DNA of 64,000 bases. Source: Scybalomonas sp905214925 (GTDB taxonomy: Bacteria > Bacillota > Clostridia > Lachnospirales > Lachnospiraceae). The stretch spans positions 1-64,000 of the forward strand of contig CAJMOB010000004.1 in NCBI GenBank assembly GCA_905214925.1, given 5' to 3'. A program made the position numbers and the translations under genes. Of this stretch, positions 1-8,871 are shown in pieces. The notes below the pieces were generated by a model. It had not been told where the DNA came from. It saw only the letters and a list, made by a program, of their open reading frames with translations, and did not search any database. The stretch's first letter is position 1; each line of letters starts with the position of its first letter.

Positions 1-45
1 TTCGGAACACGAAAAACTCCACAATGGAAAACAGAGCCTTGCTCT

Positions 46-349
46 AACAAAAAAACGCACCCTAAGACAAACAGAATCATTTGTCCAAGGGTGCGTCATC
101 TCTTCTACTTTTATCTAATCGATAGCCGAAATGTTATTCTTCACTTCGCACGGTTCCACCTTGATTTTTCACTCAAGCTCCAACAAGCCTTATCCTTTAA
201 CGCAGGAATACGATAATAGTTCAATCCTATTACAGCTCCAGAATGGTCTTCACTATTTTCTCTCAGAAAAGAACTTCCAGCTTATGTCCTTTCTCTCTGG
301 CTGATGTTAATAGCTACTCTTTCTTTCATTGCTTTTACATATTCAACTG
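46..349 (-). promoter_or_regulatory. T-box leader (tRNA-sensing riboswitch) of a gene off the left edge
   Basis: Read on the minus strand, the conserved T-box core AGGTGGAACCGTGCG lies at about 147-163 and is followed by a terminator: complementary arms ACGCACCC/GGGTGCGT at about 55-96 and a T run at 46-54. Upstream are stem-I-like elements: an AGAGAG motif near 296-290, GCTGGAAG near 281-274, and TCTGGAGC near 244-236. The regulated gene, probably an aminoacyl-tRNA synthetase or amino-acid gene, starts beyond position 1. The specifier could not be fixed: GAC (Asp) and ACC (Thr) both fit the triplet near 250. Confidence 0.9.
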
Positions 350-355
350 TAAATT

Positions 356-384
356 ACTATATACCTGTTCTTTTTATTTGTCAA
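356..384 (-). promoter_or_regulatory. Sigma-A promoter of the T-box transcript
   Basis: On the minus strand TTGACA (379-384) and TATAGT (356-361) are separated by exactly 17 bp, placing the transcript start near 349, just before the T-box stem I. Confidence 0.75.
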
Positions 385-392
385 CTACTTCT

Positions 393-425
393 TTTTAGTA
401 AAAATAAAAAATATTTTCTACTAAT
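393..425 (-). terminator. Possible terminator of the galactan operon
   Basis: An AT-only hairpin (TTAGTAGAAAATA paired with TATTTTTACTAA) sits immediately after the GH53 stop codon and overlaps the region just upstream of the T-box promoter. It is weak because it has almost no GC pairs. Confidence 0.4.
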
Positions 426-426
426 C

Positions 427-2067
427 TTAATCAATTTTCCGGAACATTGCAAAATCAAGATTACACCAATCTCCTGCACCTGCTACGGTATAGATTCCAA
501 TTTCACATGTATTATTCGTAACTTCAATTTCTTCAATAGTAAAAAGATTCCAATTCAAATCACTTGTAGTAATTGTTTTATTTACCTCTTCTCCACCATA
601 ATTTTTTGCATAGAGTTGTAGGGTGCTTTGTTCCCCATTAGTCATTGCCCATACACTAAATTGATATTTTCCATTTGGTATTCCAGTCAATGTTTTATAT
701 ATAGAGCAACTATAATCAGAATCATTCCAAAATGTCAATTTATAATCTCCATCAAACGCATTTCCATATTCTGTCTTTACCGTTCCTAAATAAGAATCAT
801 CTTGTAGCCACACATTCCAATCAGTCGGTGTATTGGTTACACTATCTGCTTCAAAACTTTCATTGGTTAGTAAGTTTTTAGTAGGAGCATTTAGAACTTT
901 AATTGAACTAAGAGCATTTCCATTAAAATCAAATAACGTCATGTTATCCCATGTATTACTTGGTTTTACCGTATCATTTTTATATGCAACACCTGCATCA
1001 GTAGAATAAGTTCCGCCTTCTACAGGAACCCATTCTGGTTCCCAATAAAAGAATCCCAATCCTTTCCCATTTGGAACATTGAGTATAATGGACTCTAAAT
1101 CATTGATGAAATCAAACTGTCCTTCTACAGTAGCTGGATACCCTGCAATATTCTCATCTCCACTAATGAACACATTTCCTTCTCCATCTCCGTCCTCTGT
1201 CGTCCAAGCGTAGGCAGTTTCTACAATACAAACCTCTTTATCATATGTGTCACTTAAATAATTAAGATTATACTGTAATCCTTCCATTGTCCCATGCCAC
1301 ATTGGATAATAGGATAATCCAATAACATCAAAATCTAAGTTAGGTTCACATTCTAAAAGATTACCAAACCACCATGTGTATAAGGAATTTTGACCACCTT
1401 GATCAAGATGTAAAACAATTTTTGTACTGGAAGCAGAAGAATCTCGAACTCCTGCAATTGCATATTTTAAAAGCTCTGCCAAATTAGAAAAGTCATCATT
1501 TCCATCTCCTACTTTTCCATCATCGTGCAATATTCCTGTTGATATCTCATTCCCTACTTGCACCATATCTGGAATAATACCTTCGCTTGCAAAATCATTT
1601 AAAGTATCTTTCATATAATTATATAATGTTGTTTTTAACTCAGAATACGATAAATTACTCCATGCCTTTGGCTTAATTTGATTTGCTGGATCTGCCCAAA
1701 AATCACTTAAATGAAAATCAATTAAAACTTTCATCCCCAATTGCTTTGCTCTTTTTGCTAAAGCTAATGTTGTATTAAAATCGTTATTCCCTCCACCATA
1801 AGGATTTCCTTGTTCATCGTAAGGATTCACCCACAACTTTAACCGAACATAGTTTGCACCATTATCATTAAGAATTTTCAAAGCGTCTTTTTCAACACCA
1901 TTTGCATAGTAATGAGCCCCTAACTCTTCTAACATAGCAAGTGTAGATACATCGACTCCTCTAATAAAATCATCGGTAGATGTGACTTCTGATGCTGCAT
2001 ACACATTTCCTGTGAACAATTGGACACCAAATGCCATAGTTAAAACAAACACAAGTAACTTTTTCAT
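427..2067 (-). CDS. ganB: Secreted endo-beta-1,4-galactanase (GH53) with C-terminal galactan-binding-like domain
   Basis: Cleaves beta-1,4-galactan chains (pectic arabinogalactan type I) outside the cell. Residues 1-24 form a signal peptide ending near VYAA. The GH53 domain spans about 35-395 with the family blocks YVRLKLWV, LIDFHLSDFWADP and IKPKAW; the acid/base is E174 (VGNEIS) and the nucleophile E283 (VETAYAW). Residues about 398-546 form a separate beta-sandwich beginning NLLTNESFE, resembling CBM61, a galactan-binding family often attached to GH53; this subfamily call is inference. It is the last gene of the operon and is preceded by an AAGGAGA site. It lacks an LPXTG or S-layer anchor, so it is probably released or held only through its binding domain. 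Confidence 0.93.
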   Translation of the reverse strand: MKKLLVFVLTMAFGVQLFTGNVYAASEVTSTDDFIRGVDVSTLAMLEELGAHYYANGVEKDALKILNDNGANYVRLKLWVNPYDEQGNPYGGGNNDFNTTLALAKRAKQLGMKVLIDFHLSDFWADPANQIKPKAWSNLSYSELKTTLYNYMKDTLNDFASEGIIPDMVQVGNEISTGILHDDGKVGDGNDDFSNLAELLKYAIAGVRDSSASSTKIVLHLDQGGQNSLYTWWFGNLLECEPNLDFDVIGLSYYPMWHGTMEGLQYNLNYLSDTYDKEVCIVETAYAWTTEDGDGEGNVFISGDENIAGYPATVEGQFDFINDLESIILNVPNGKGLGFFYWEPEWVPVEGGTYSTDAGVAYKNDTVKPSNTWDNMTLFDFNGNALSSIKVLNAPTKNLLTNESFEADSVTNTPTDWNVWLQDDSYLGTVKTEYGNAFDGDYKLTFWNDSDYSCSIYKTLTGIPNGKYQFSVWAMTNGEQSTLQLYAKNYGGEEVNKTITTSDLNWNLFTIEEIEVTNNTCEIGIYTVAGAGDWCNLDFAMFRKID

Positions 2068-2141
2068 GATAATTGTCTCCTTCTCTTTTATTTCTTAATT
2101 TTATAGCTCTTCTTGTCACTATCTACTTATCTTTATTATTT

Positions 2142-2993
2142 TTATCCTTTTACTCCACCAACAGAAAGTCCATTTTGAATATATTTCTGCAACGCCATAA
2201 ATACCACCATAATGGGGATGGAAGATAACACAGCTGCTGCAGAGAATAATGTCCAATGGGCTGCAAACTGATTGGTAATAAAGGACTGTAACCCCAATGC
2301 CAATGTCATTTTATTCGGATTTTGTAAAAATACAGATGAAATAACATATTCACTATAAGTAGCAATAAAGGAAAATAAGAAAATAACAACTAATTGTGGT
2401 AAAGCTAATGGCAAAATAATTTTATAAAATACTGTAAAATTTCCTGCTCCATCCACCATTGCCGCTTCGTCTAATTCTACAGGAATTCCATCCATATAAG
2501 ATTTTAGTAACCAGATATTAAAGGCACTTCCTCCTGCTAATACTAAAATTAGAGCAAGGCTACTATCCGCTAACCCAAATTTATATACTAAAATGTAGTA
2601 ACCTGATACCGCCATACTATTTGGAAAAACTTGTAATATCAACAATGTCATTAGTCCATATTTTCTTCCTGTAAAACGAAGCCTCGAAAAAGCATATGCT
2701 GCCAATGAAGTTAAAATAAGCTGAATAACTGCCACTAACAAGCACATCTTTAAAGAATTCCATACCCATAATACAAAATCTGTTTCTTTAAATAATTCTA
2801 CATAATGTTCCAAGCTCAGTTTTTTTGGAAATAACGAAGATAGAAAAAAACTATCACCAGCAGAAAACGACGACATGACAATCCATAACGCTGGAAACAT
2901 AATAACAACAATCGTGATCCAAATAATAATTCTGCTTATCCAAAGTATGCGAGATTCAGAGGCAGATAATCTCTCCTTTTTATTATGTTTCAT
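2142..2993 (-). CDS. ganQ: Sugar ABC transporter permease, MalG type (galactooligosaccharide)
   Basis: Inner-membrane permease of a carbohydrate-uptake-1 type importer. It has six predicted membrane segments in 283 residues and the cytoplasmic EAA loop EAAMVDGAGNF followed by ILPLALP near residues 177-196, which docks on the ATPase. It follows ganP with 1 bp between them and has a strong TAAGGAGG site. Position between a binding protein and two GH53 galactanases points to galactooligosaccharides as substrate, as in B. subtilis ganSPQ. No ATPase is encoded in the operon. Confidence 0.9.
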   Translation of the reverse strand: MKHNKKERLSASESRILWISRIIIWITIVVIMFPALWIVMSSFSAGDSFFLSSLFPKKLSLEHYVELFKETDFVLWVWNSLKMCLLVAVIQLILTSLAAYAFSRLRFTGRKYGLMTLLILQVFPNSMAVSGYYILVYKFGLADSSLALILVLAGGSAFNIWLLKSYMDGIPVELDEAAMVDGAGNFTVFYKIILPLALPQLVVIFLFSFIATYSEYVISSVFLQNPNKMTLALGLQSFITNQFAAHWTLFSAAAVLSSIPIMVVFMALQKYIQNGLSVGGVKG

Positions 2994-2994
2994 A

Positions 2995-3906
2995 TTAATC
3001 CCCCTCCTTAAAAGAACCTGACATACGCATATTAATCAGTGTTAATGTCCCTACTATAATAAAAACCAAAACACTAAATGTTGCTGACAAATCATATCGA
3101 TTTGACCATGTTGTCATCTTATATGTGGTACTGGCTAAAATATCCGTATATCCAGCAAACTGGTTATCCACTCGTGCTGGACCACCTCCTGTAATCATGT
3201 AAATATTTCCAAAATTATTAAAATTAGCTGCAAATGTTGAAATCACCAATGGAATGGATAACTTTGTTACTAATGGCAGTGTAATGTTCTTAAAACTCTG
3301 AAATTTTGATGCCCCATCAATTTTAGCCGCCTCATAAAACTCTGGCGATATAGCCTGTAATCCACCTAAGCATACATTTAACATATACGGGAATCCCAAC
3401 CATAAATTTACCATAATAATTCCAACCCTTGCCCAAAATGGATTCGTCATCCACGGAACGTTCCATGCAATTCCAAGTGTAGAAAGCAGATTATTAATCC
3501 CTCCATACTGTTCATTTAAAAGTCCTTGCCAAGCCAAAATAGCAATTGTGGCTGGTAATGCCCATGGTACAATTAATAAAGCACGATATATTTTCGACTC
3601 CTTCATATGAGGGTTATTTAAAAGAATTGCTAACATAAGTCCTATCGTATAAGCCCCAATTGTACTTAACACCGCAAAACAAATGGTCCATCCAAGTACA
3701 GGAAAAAATACCTTTTTAATGCTCCCAGAAAACACTTCTATGTAATTAGAAAATCCAACAAACGAAAAGTTTTCTAAATGATACATATTATAATTTGTAA
3801 AAGAAATGATAATGGTATATACAATCGGAAGGAAAGTTACGATAAAAATTGAGATTAATGCAGGAAGTAAATAAGGATATGCTTTTGCATTGTTTTTCTT
3901 CTTCAT
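2995..3906 (-). CDS. ganP: Sugar ABC transporter permease, MalF type (galactooligosaccharide)
   Basis: Membrane partner of the MalG-type subunit. It has a hydrophobic first segment (YLLPALISIFIVTFLPIVYT) and the EAA loop YEAAKIDGASKF with ITLPLV. An in-frame ATG exists at 3927 inside the binding-protein gene, but the ATG at 3906 (MKKKNNAK) is preferred because GGTGA lies 5 nt before it and it directly follows the upstream stop codon at 3911, allowing translational coupling. Confidence 0.9.
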   Translation of the reverse strand: MKKKNNAKAYPYLLPALISIFIVTFLPIVYTIIISFTNYNMYHLENFSFVGFSNYIEVFSGSIKKVFFPVLGWTICFAVLSTIGAYTIGLMLAILLNNPHMKESKIYRALLIVPWALPATIAILAWQGLLNEQYGGINNLLSTLGIAWNVPWMTNPFWARVGIIMVNLWLGFPYMLNVCLGGLQAISPEFYEAAKIDGASKFQSFKNITLPLVTKLSIPLVISTFAANFNNFGNIYMITGGGPARVDNQFAGYTDILASTTYKMTTWSNRYDLSATFSVLVFIIVGTLTLINMRMSGSFKEGD

Positions 3907-3910
3907 TTTA

Positions 3911-5122
3911 TCACCGCTTTCCAGCATCCATCAATTCACTAGCTTCTTCCAATTGTAATTTTATATTTTCCGCTGCTTCCTTAGGACTTAATTCTCCAAT
4001 CCACATTGACTTGATATTGTTTGTATGAATATCCCATAGTGATCCCATTTCAGAAACAGTAGGCATTGGTTCTCCGTTATTGATCTGTTCAATAAATTCT
4101 TTTGATACTGCATTTTCTTGGATTTTTTCATTTTCCTGTTCAGAAAGTTTTGCAGGAATTCGATCTCCCACTTCATACAAATCAACTGCGCCATTATCGA
4201 TTAAATACATAATGAAATCCCATGCCATCTCTTGGTTTTTCGATTTTTTACTTACAAAACTTACTTGTGTACCAACCGGTGTTACAAACTCTTCTCCATG
4301 AAATGTTGGCATTGTTGTAACAGCAAATGGCGTTCCAGCAGAGCGAAATCCATCCATATCCCATGGTCCTCCAATATAAAAAGCAGTTTCTCCATTTTGA
4401 AAATTACTTCTTGCAATATCAGCAGTCACATCAGCAGAAATTAAATGATATTGATTGCATAGATCATTGATAAACTCATAGGCTTGCACTGCACCATCGT
4501 TTGCTAAACCGATATCACTCACATCATAAGCACCATCTTCATAGTTAAAAATATATCCTCCACATGCACGAACAAATCCAAGATCATAGTAAATACTTGT
4601 TGCATCAAATTGAACACCACCATTTTCTCCTGCAGTTTCAACTAATTCCTCCCATGTATCTGGTACTTTTGACACTTTTTCTGTATTATAAAATAATGAT
4701 ATTGTTTCTACTGCAAGCGGAGCAGCATATCTTTTACCATCCACATAACAAGCTTGAACTCCCGCATCAGAGAAATCATCATCGTCATATAAATCTTCTG
4801 GTACTTCCGCTGCCAGTCCTGCATTTACATAGTCCGCCAATTGATCATTTGGAATACCAACAACTGCATCTGGCCCTGATGTACTATTGGTCGCCTGAGC
4901 AAATTGCTGAACCGATGGAGATTCATGAATCACTTCAACTTCATATCCTTTTTCATCCCCCCATTTATCCGCATATTTCTGAATCATATCCGTTTCAACT
5001 TCCATATTCGTCCAAATTACTAATTTTTTATTATCCCCAGTTTTTCCATTTCCACCACATCCAGTAAACATTGTCGCTGCCATCGCTGAAATTAAAATAA
5101 ATGATAAAACTTTTTTCCCCAT
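3911..5122 (-). CDS. ganS: Extracellular sugar-binding lipoprotein of the galactan importer
   Basis: Captures imported oligosaccharides for the adjacent permeases. The N-terminus is a lipoprotein signal (positively charged start, hydrophobic stretch, lipobox FTGC near residues 19-22) followed by a flexible Gly/Lys spacer; the rest (403 residues in total) has the family-1 solute-binding fold with VIWTNMEVE at the start and a GGPWDMDGF ligand-site segment. It lies between the cytoplasmic GH53 and ganP. A galactooligosaccharide ligand is inferred from context. Confidence 0.9.
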   Translation of the reverse strand: MGKKVLSFILISAMAATMFTGCGGNGKTGDNKKLVIWTNMEVETDMIQKYADKWGDEKGYEVEVIHESPSVQQFAQATNSTSGPDAVVGIPNDQLADYVNAGLAAEVPEDLYDDDDFSDAGVQACYVDGKRYAAPLAVETISLFYNTEKVSKVPDTWEELVETAGENGGVQFDATSIYYDLGFVRACGGYIFNYEDGAYDVSDIGLANDGAVQAYEFINDLCNQYHLISADVTADIARSNFQNGETAFYIGGPWDMDGFRSAGTPFAVTTMPTFHGEEFVTPVGTQVSFVSKKSKNQEMAWDFIMYLIDNGAVDLYEVGDRIPAKLSEQENEKIQENAVSKEFIEQINNGEPMPTVSEMGSLWDIHTNNIKSMWIGELSPKEAAENIKLQLEEASELMDAGKR

Positions 5123-5149
5123 TTTTTTCTCCTTTTCTATTCCATTGAT

Positions 5150-6223
5150 TTACATTTGGTTTAGATGAAGTAACGCTAAATTGGCATTACCTTCCCCATC
5201 AAATAAAGCTTGATTCGCCCATGAATTTCCGATTTCCGCCTTATCCTCCATGTACTCACATCCTATCGGCTTTGCCCAAGTACATTCTGGAATAGGCAAC
5301 CATGCTGGCTCCCAGTAAATAATCCCTTTTCCTCTATGATCCTTTACATTTCTTACCGTTTCACAAAGATCTTTCAAAAAAGTTTCTTGTCCCTCCATCG
5401 TGGCAGGATACTTTGTCTGATTTGCCTGTTCTTTAGAAAATACAATGCCACTACATCCAAGAGAATCTGTCGTATAACCAATTGCTGTTTCTACTACCAT
5501 AACATCTTTTTGAAACGTTTGACTGATATCATTCATGTTATACAATAAGGAATCAAGCCCTCCATTCCAATAAGGATAGTAAGACATACCAATCACATCA
5601 TATTCTAAATGATAGGGTTCAATATCAGAAAACCATTTTCGATACATCTCATTATCTGTGCCAAAATCCAAATGCAGAATTACTTTTATTTGATCGTTAT
5701 TCTCTTTAACAGCTCGAATTCCTGCCGATAATAACCTCGCCATTTCTTCTGTATTTTCTATACGCCCTTCTGGCCAAAGTAGTCCATTTGTCACTTCATT
5801 CCCTACTTGTACAATACTCGGTTCAACCCCCTCCTTTTTCAATCTTTGTAATGTTTCTGCTGTATAATTGTAAACTGCTGATTGCAGTTCCAATCCTCTT
5901 AATTCTTTCCAAGCCTTTGGCTTTATTTGTTTTGCTGGATCCGCCCAAAAATCACTATAATGAATATCCAACATAAACTCTAATCCTTGATTTACTACTC
6001 GCTTTGCAAGTTGGATTGTCGTTTCTAAATCATTTGTTCCTCCACCATAGGCTTCCTTCGATTCACTGTATGGATCACACCATAAACGAAGTCGAATCAG
6101 ATTGACTCCACTCTCTTTTAGTATTTCAAAAATATCTTTTTGCTCTCCATACCAATAATAAACGGCTCCATGCTCTTCTAATTCTTTCAGCATAGAAACG
6201 TCCATTCCTTTTATAAACTGCAT
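5150..6223 (-). CDS. Cytoplasmic GH53 beta-1,4-galactanase
   Basis: A second GH53 enzyme of 357 residues with no signal peptide, so it should act on imported galactooligosaccharides. Catalytic residues are E143 (VQVGNEVT) and E245 (VVETAIGY); the blocks LIRLRLW, MLDIHYSDFWADPAKQIKPKAW and IIYWEPAWLP are intact. It is only the catalytic domain, without the binding module of the secreted paralogue. It is the first gene of the galactan operon, with a GGGAGG site. No GH42 beta-galactosidase, the usual partner in B. subtilis, is present here, so this enzyme may replace it for longer chains. Confidence 0.9.
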   Translation of the reverse strand: MQFIKGMDVSMLKELEEHGAVYYWYGEQKDIFEILKESGVNLIRLRLWCDPYSESKEAYGGGTNDLETTIQLAKRVVNQGLEFMLDIHYSDFWADPAKQIKPKAWKELRGLELQSAVYNYTAETLQRLKKEGVEPSIVQVGNEVTNGLLWPEGRIENTEEMARLLSAGIRAVKENNDQIKVILHLDFGTDNEMYRKWFSDIEPYHLEYDVIGMSYYPYWNGGLDSLLYNMNDISQTFQKDVMVVETAIGYTTDSLGCSGIVFSKEQANQTKYPATMEGQETFLKDLCETVRNVKDHRGKGIIYWEPAWLPIPECTWAKPIGCEYMEDKAEIGNSWANQALFDGEGNANLALLHLNQM

Positions 6224-6331
6224 TTCCTACCTCCCAACACATAATCCAATTTTGCACTTTTTTCTTCTTACTATTATTTTGTTATCCAATACTAATTTTA
6301 ATAATTTTTTTATCTTAATTATAATAAATTA

Positions 6332-6369
6332 TTTACTAGAATCGTAACACCCTTCTTACTCCTTGTCAA
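6332..6369 (-). promoter_or_regulatory. Promoter of the galactan operon with overlapping operator candidate
   Basis: TTGACA (6364-6369), a 17-bp spacer and TACGAT (6341-6346) precede the cytoplasmic GH53. The adjacent 6332-6340 reads TTTACTAGA on the plus strand, close to the TTTACTAAA motif found at 6427-6435 and inside the promoter of the LacI gene (7718-7726). It would suit repression by the neighbouring LacI protein. Confidence 0.6.
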
Positions 6370-6530
6370 TGTTCATTCATCTTTTTTCATATTTTATACA
6401 AGTATTTATGCATTTTTTTAGTCATTTTTACTAAAAGCCATGTGAAATACATTTTATGAGTTTCTCATATTCGTAAGCTTCGCCAAATGAAAATACAAGC
6501 ACTTACCCTTGACTTATGCCTTTCACCCAA

Positions 6531-6609
6531 GCTGCGCATCGTTTGCGTATAGCACTTTTTTATTTTATAGGATGCATCGCTTTGTGAGAAATTCTATAAG
6601 ATAAAAAAA
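6531..6609. repeat. Dispersed intergenic hairpin repeat, copy 1
   Basis: Begins GCTGCGCATCG, continues with GCACTTTTTTATTTTATAGG and closes with CTATAAGATAAAAAA. The same layout recurs at 52147-52227, and its hairpin half at 28853-28927. Confidence 0.6.
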
Positions 6610-6650
6610 TGACCTCCAATCACTAGATTTTAATCTAACAATTGAAGGTC
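6602..6650 (-). terminator. Terminator of the LacI regulator gene
   Basis: Arms GACCTTCAAT/ATTGGAGGTC (6641-6650 and 6611-6620) are followed on the minus strand by a run of seven T (6604-6610 region), shortly after the LacI stop codon. Confidence 0.8.
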
Positions 6651-6688
6651 GCTTCAAAATATAAACATTCAAAATTTTTTTAGTATAA

Positions 6689-7684
6689 TCATAAGAAAAA
6701 GCTCTTACGAAATACTGGTCTACCATTGATATAAACAGTCTTTGTAATATCACGCTTCTTTATCATTCGTTCCTGTAATAAATCAAGGGTACTTTCACAC
6801 ATAATCGGAATATCTATATGAAACGTCGTAAGTGGCGGAGATACATATTGAGCGAGTTTAATATCATTAATACTAAAAACTGCAATATGTTTTGGCACAA
6901 CAATTCCTTCCTCCTGAAACGCTTGTAATAAACCAACAGAAAGTGTATCCGTTGCTGCACAAATAGCCTGTGGTAACTTATCCTTTCCTTTTTTAATGAT
7001 TTCCTTTCCTATGCGATACCCTTCTTCTACCGTTAACCTTTTCCCGATATATATATTCTCTTCTCTTAGTACTTGATAATAACTGGCACTTTGACGAAAT
7101 GACCATTCACGAATATCCATTACACATTCGCCTGTATTAATATCATAATCAGGAGTACCTACAAACGCCATATTTTGATACCCTTTCTCCATAAACATAT
7201 CCACAATCTGTGTCACCATAGAATCAAGATTTGGTCGTACAGAATCATAAGTGCTTTCATCTGGAGACACATCTACAAAAATGCCTTGTTCTGTAATGGT
7301 ATGCAGATGTTGGATTTCCTTTTTAGAAAACCATCCTATCCCAATAAATGCTTTTGTATCACTAGGAACTGCATCAATTCCATCTCTTTTATTTATCACT
7401 TGTAAATGAACATTTCGCCACTTTGCCTGAGCTACCATTTCCTCCAAAATAGACTTATAATACATGTCTTCTAACTCTTCTTCATTGGCAGCCCAAAATA
7501 ATAGTGCTACATTATCAATTTTAGGATATACAACTTTCTTTTTATAGCCGACCTCTTCTGCTACCCTAAAAATGGCTTTCCTAGTCTCTTCATTTACCGA
7601 TAAATTCTTATCATAATTTAAAACCCTAGAAACTGCTGCTGGAGACACTCCTACTTTTTGTGCAATCTCTTTTATTGTCGCCAT
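6689..7684 (-). CDS. ganR: LacI-family transcriptional repressor of galactan utilisation
   Basis: A 331-residue LacI/GalR protein. The N-terminal helix-turn-helix (residues 3-47: TIKEIAQKVGVSPAAVSRVLN) is followed by a periplasmic-binding-like effector domain with NVALLFWA, AICAATDTLSVGLLQAF and a short FRKSFF tail. It is encoded upstream of, and in the same direction as, the galactan operon, with its own promoter and terminator. The motif TTTAGTAAA overlaps its -10 box, which suggests autoregulation. The effector is probably galactobiose or a related sugar; that is inference. Confidence 0.85.
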   Translation of the reverse strand: MATIKEIAQKVGVSPAAVSRVLNYDKNLSVNEETRKAIFRVAEEVGYKKKVVYPKIDNVALLFWAANEEELEDMYYKSILEEMVAQAKWRNVHLQVINKRDGIDAVPSDTKAFIGIGWFSKKEIQHLHTITEQGIFVDVSPDESTYDSVRPNLDSMVTQIVDMFMEKGYQNMAFVGTPDYDINTGECVMDIREWSFRQSASYYQVLREENIYIGKRLTVEEGYRIGKEIIKKGKDKLPQAICAATDTLSVGLLQAFQEEGIVVPKHIAVFSINDIKLAQYVSPPLTTFHIDIPIMCESTLDLLQERMIKKRDITKTVYINGRPVFRKSFFL

Positions 7685-7989
7685 CTTATCACTCCTCTTT
7701 CGCTTTTATATAAATATTTTACTAAATAATTAACTTTATAACAAGATATTTTTTACTTATTTTTATTCTTTCCTCTTCCTATCATTTTCTTTTATTCCCT
7801 TACTCATTAATCCTGTGAACTACTTACCACCTATAGAGATAGGAGAATTCTCGGCAATTCTGTTAAAAATTATTCACAATTTTTCTCTTCTCCCTTTCTT
7901 ATTTTTTTAGAGTATGTTAAAATATTTTATAATAAACAAAAGTCTTTTTACTTATTCTCACAGAACTTTCGATAAGGAGGATTTTTTCT
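7685..7989. other. Intergenic region between divergent LacI and DUF624 genes
   Basis: An AT-rich 305-bp stretch with the LacI promoter on its left side and an AAGGAGG ribosome site for the DUF624 gene at its right. A TATAAT lies at 7928-7933 but has no convincing -35 partner. No other structure was seen. Confidence 0.5.
7718..7748 (-). promoter_or_regulatory. Promoter and operator candidate of the LacI regulator gene
   Basis: On the minus strand TTGTTA and TAAAAT are spaced 17 bp; the -10 lies within TTTAGTAAA (7718-7726). The same 9-mer recurs at 6427-6435 between regulator and galactan operon. Confidence 0.5.
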
Positions 7990-8652
7990 ATGAATCTTTT
8001 TGACAGCAATTCACTCATTATGAAACTCTTTAATTTATTAGCTGATATTTTATTGCTTCATATTCTTTGGCTCGTCTATAGTCTTCCCATCATTACCATT
8101 GGCGCTTCTACAACGGCTCTTTACTATGCAATGATGAAACGAATCCGAACCGATGAAGGCAATATCATTCCGAATTTTCATGGTTCTTTTAAGTCCAATT
8201 TTAGACAGGCGACTATTATCTGGATTATTTTAGCAACCTTTTTCATTGTTTTCTTCTTGGATATTCGCTTTTGCCTTGCGCTAAATAATGATTTCAGCAA
8301 AATAATGTTATTTGGTTGCTCTTTATTTTTTCTTCCATTTTTACTCATTTGCTTTTATATTTTCCCTGTACAAGCAAAGTTTGAAAATCGGATTTTTGAC
8401 AACTTTAAAAATGCCTTTTTCATGGCTTTTGTTCACTTTCCATATACGTTGCTTTTGATCTTTTTAACAGCAACCGTTATTCTATTTGCATTTCGTTATC
8501 GTTTGCTTATGGGATTTTTTATAATCTGTGGTATGGGATTTTATAGCTATATTACTTCTGGTGTCTATATCCAAGTATTTCGAAAGTATATTCCAAACGA
8601 AGCAGAAGAAGACTTAGAAAAAAGTGGACGAACCTTTTATTTCAATCAATAA
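7990..8652 (+). CDS. DUF624 (YesL-like) membrane protein
   Basis: A 220-residue integral membrane protein with about five hydrophobic segments. The start MNLFDSNSLIMKLFNLLADILLLHILWLV and the GASTTALYYAMMKR segment are typical of the DUF624/YesL family, which is common beside sugar ABC transporter and glycan-degradation genes in Firmicutes, but whose function is unknown. A strong AAGGAGG site precedes the ATG. It is divergent from the LacI gene and stands alone. Confidence 0.85.
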   Translation: MNLFDSNSLIMKLFNLLADILLLHILWLVYSLPIITIGASTTALYYAMMKRIRTDEGNIIPNFHGSFKSNFRQATIIWIILATFFIVFFLDIRFCLALNNDFSKIMLFGCSLFFLPFLLICFYIFPVQAKFENRIFDNFKNAFFMAFVHFPYTLLLIFLTATVILFAFRYRLLMGFFIICGMGFYSYITSGVYIQVFRKYIPNEAEEDLEKSGRTFYFNQ

Positions 8653-8710
8653 AGAACCAACCGACTAGGACTTTACTTCATTCCGTACACTACCTTTGTA
8701 TCAACAAAAA

Positions 8711-8820
8711 AAGAGAGAACTGCCATAACAAAGATAATACATATAAAATAGAAACTATTTTTATAAAAAATTACTGTATCTTCCTTTTATATAAAATCTT
8801 TTTCTATGACAGTTCTCTCT
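8711..8820. terminator. Long bidirectional hairpin between convergent genes
   Basis: AGAGAGAACTGCCATA (about 8712-8727) pairs with TATGACAGTTCTCTCT (8805-8820) with one mismatch and a 77-nt AT-rich loop. It separates the DUF624 gene from the convergent PTS gene and probably stops both. Confidence 0.5.
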
Positions 8821-8871
8821 ATTCACTTGACATTAAAATCCGTTCTATCTCCTTTTATTGGACATCGTAAC

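Larger units (their letters stand above)
6224..6688. other. Intergenic region between galactan operon and its LacI regulator
   Basis: This 465-bp gap has no credible gene. It holds the operon promoter, two TTTACTAAA-like motifs (6332-6340 and 6427-6435), a copy of a dispersed hairpin repeat (6531-6609) and the terminator of the regulator gene. Confidence 0.7.

Noticed and set aside
304..621. Plus-strand open frame of 105 codons across the T-box and the end of GH53
   Set aside because: It lies antisense to a certain gene, has no ribosome site and its product is a low-complexity translation.
4564..5067. Long plus-strand open frame (167 codons)
   Set aside because: It is the antisense shadow of the ganS lipoprotein gene and encodes a His/Leu-rich string with no family features.
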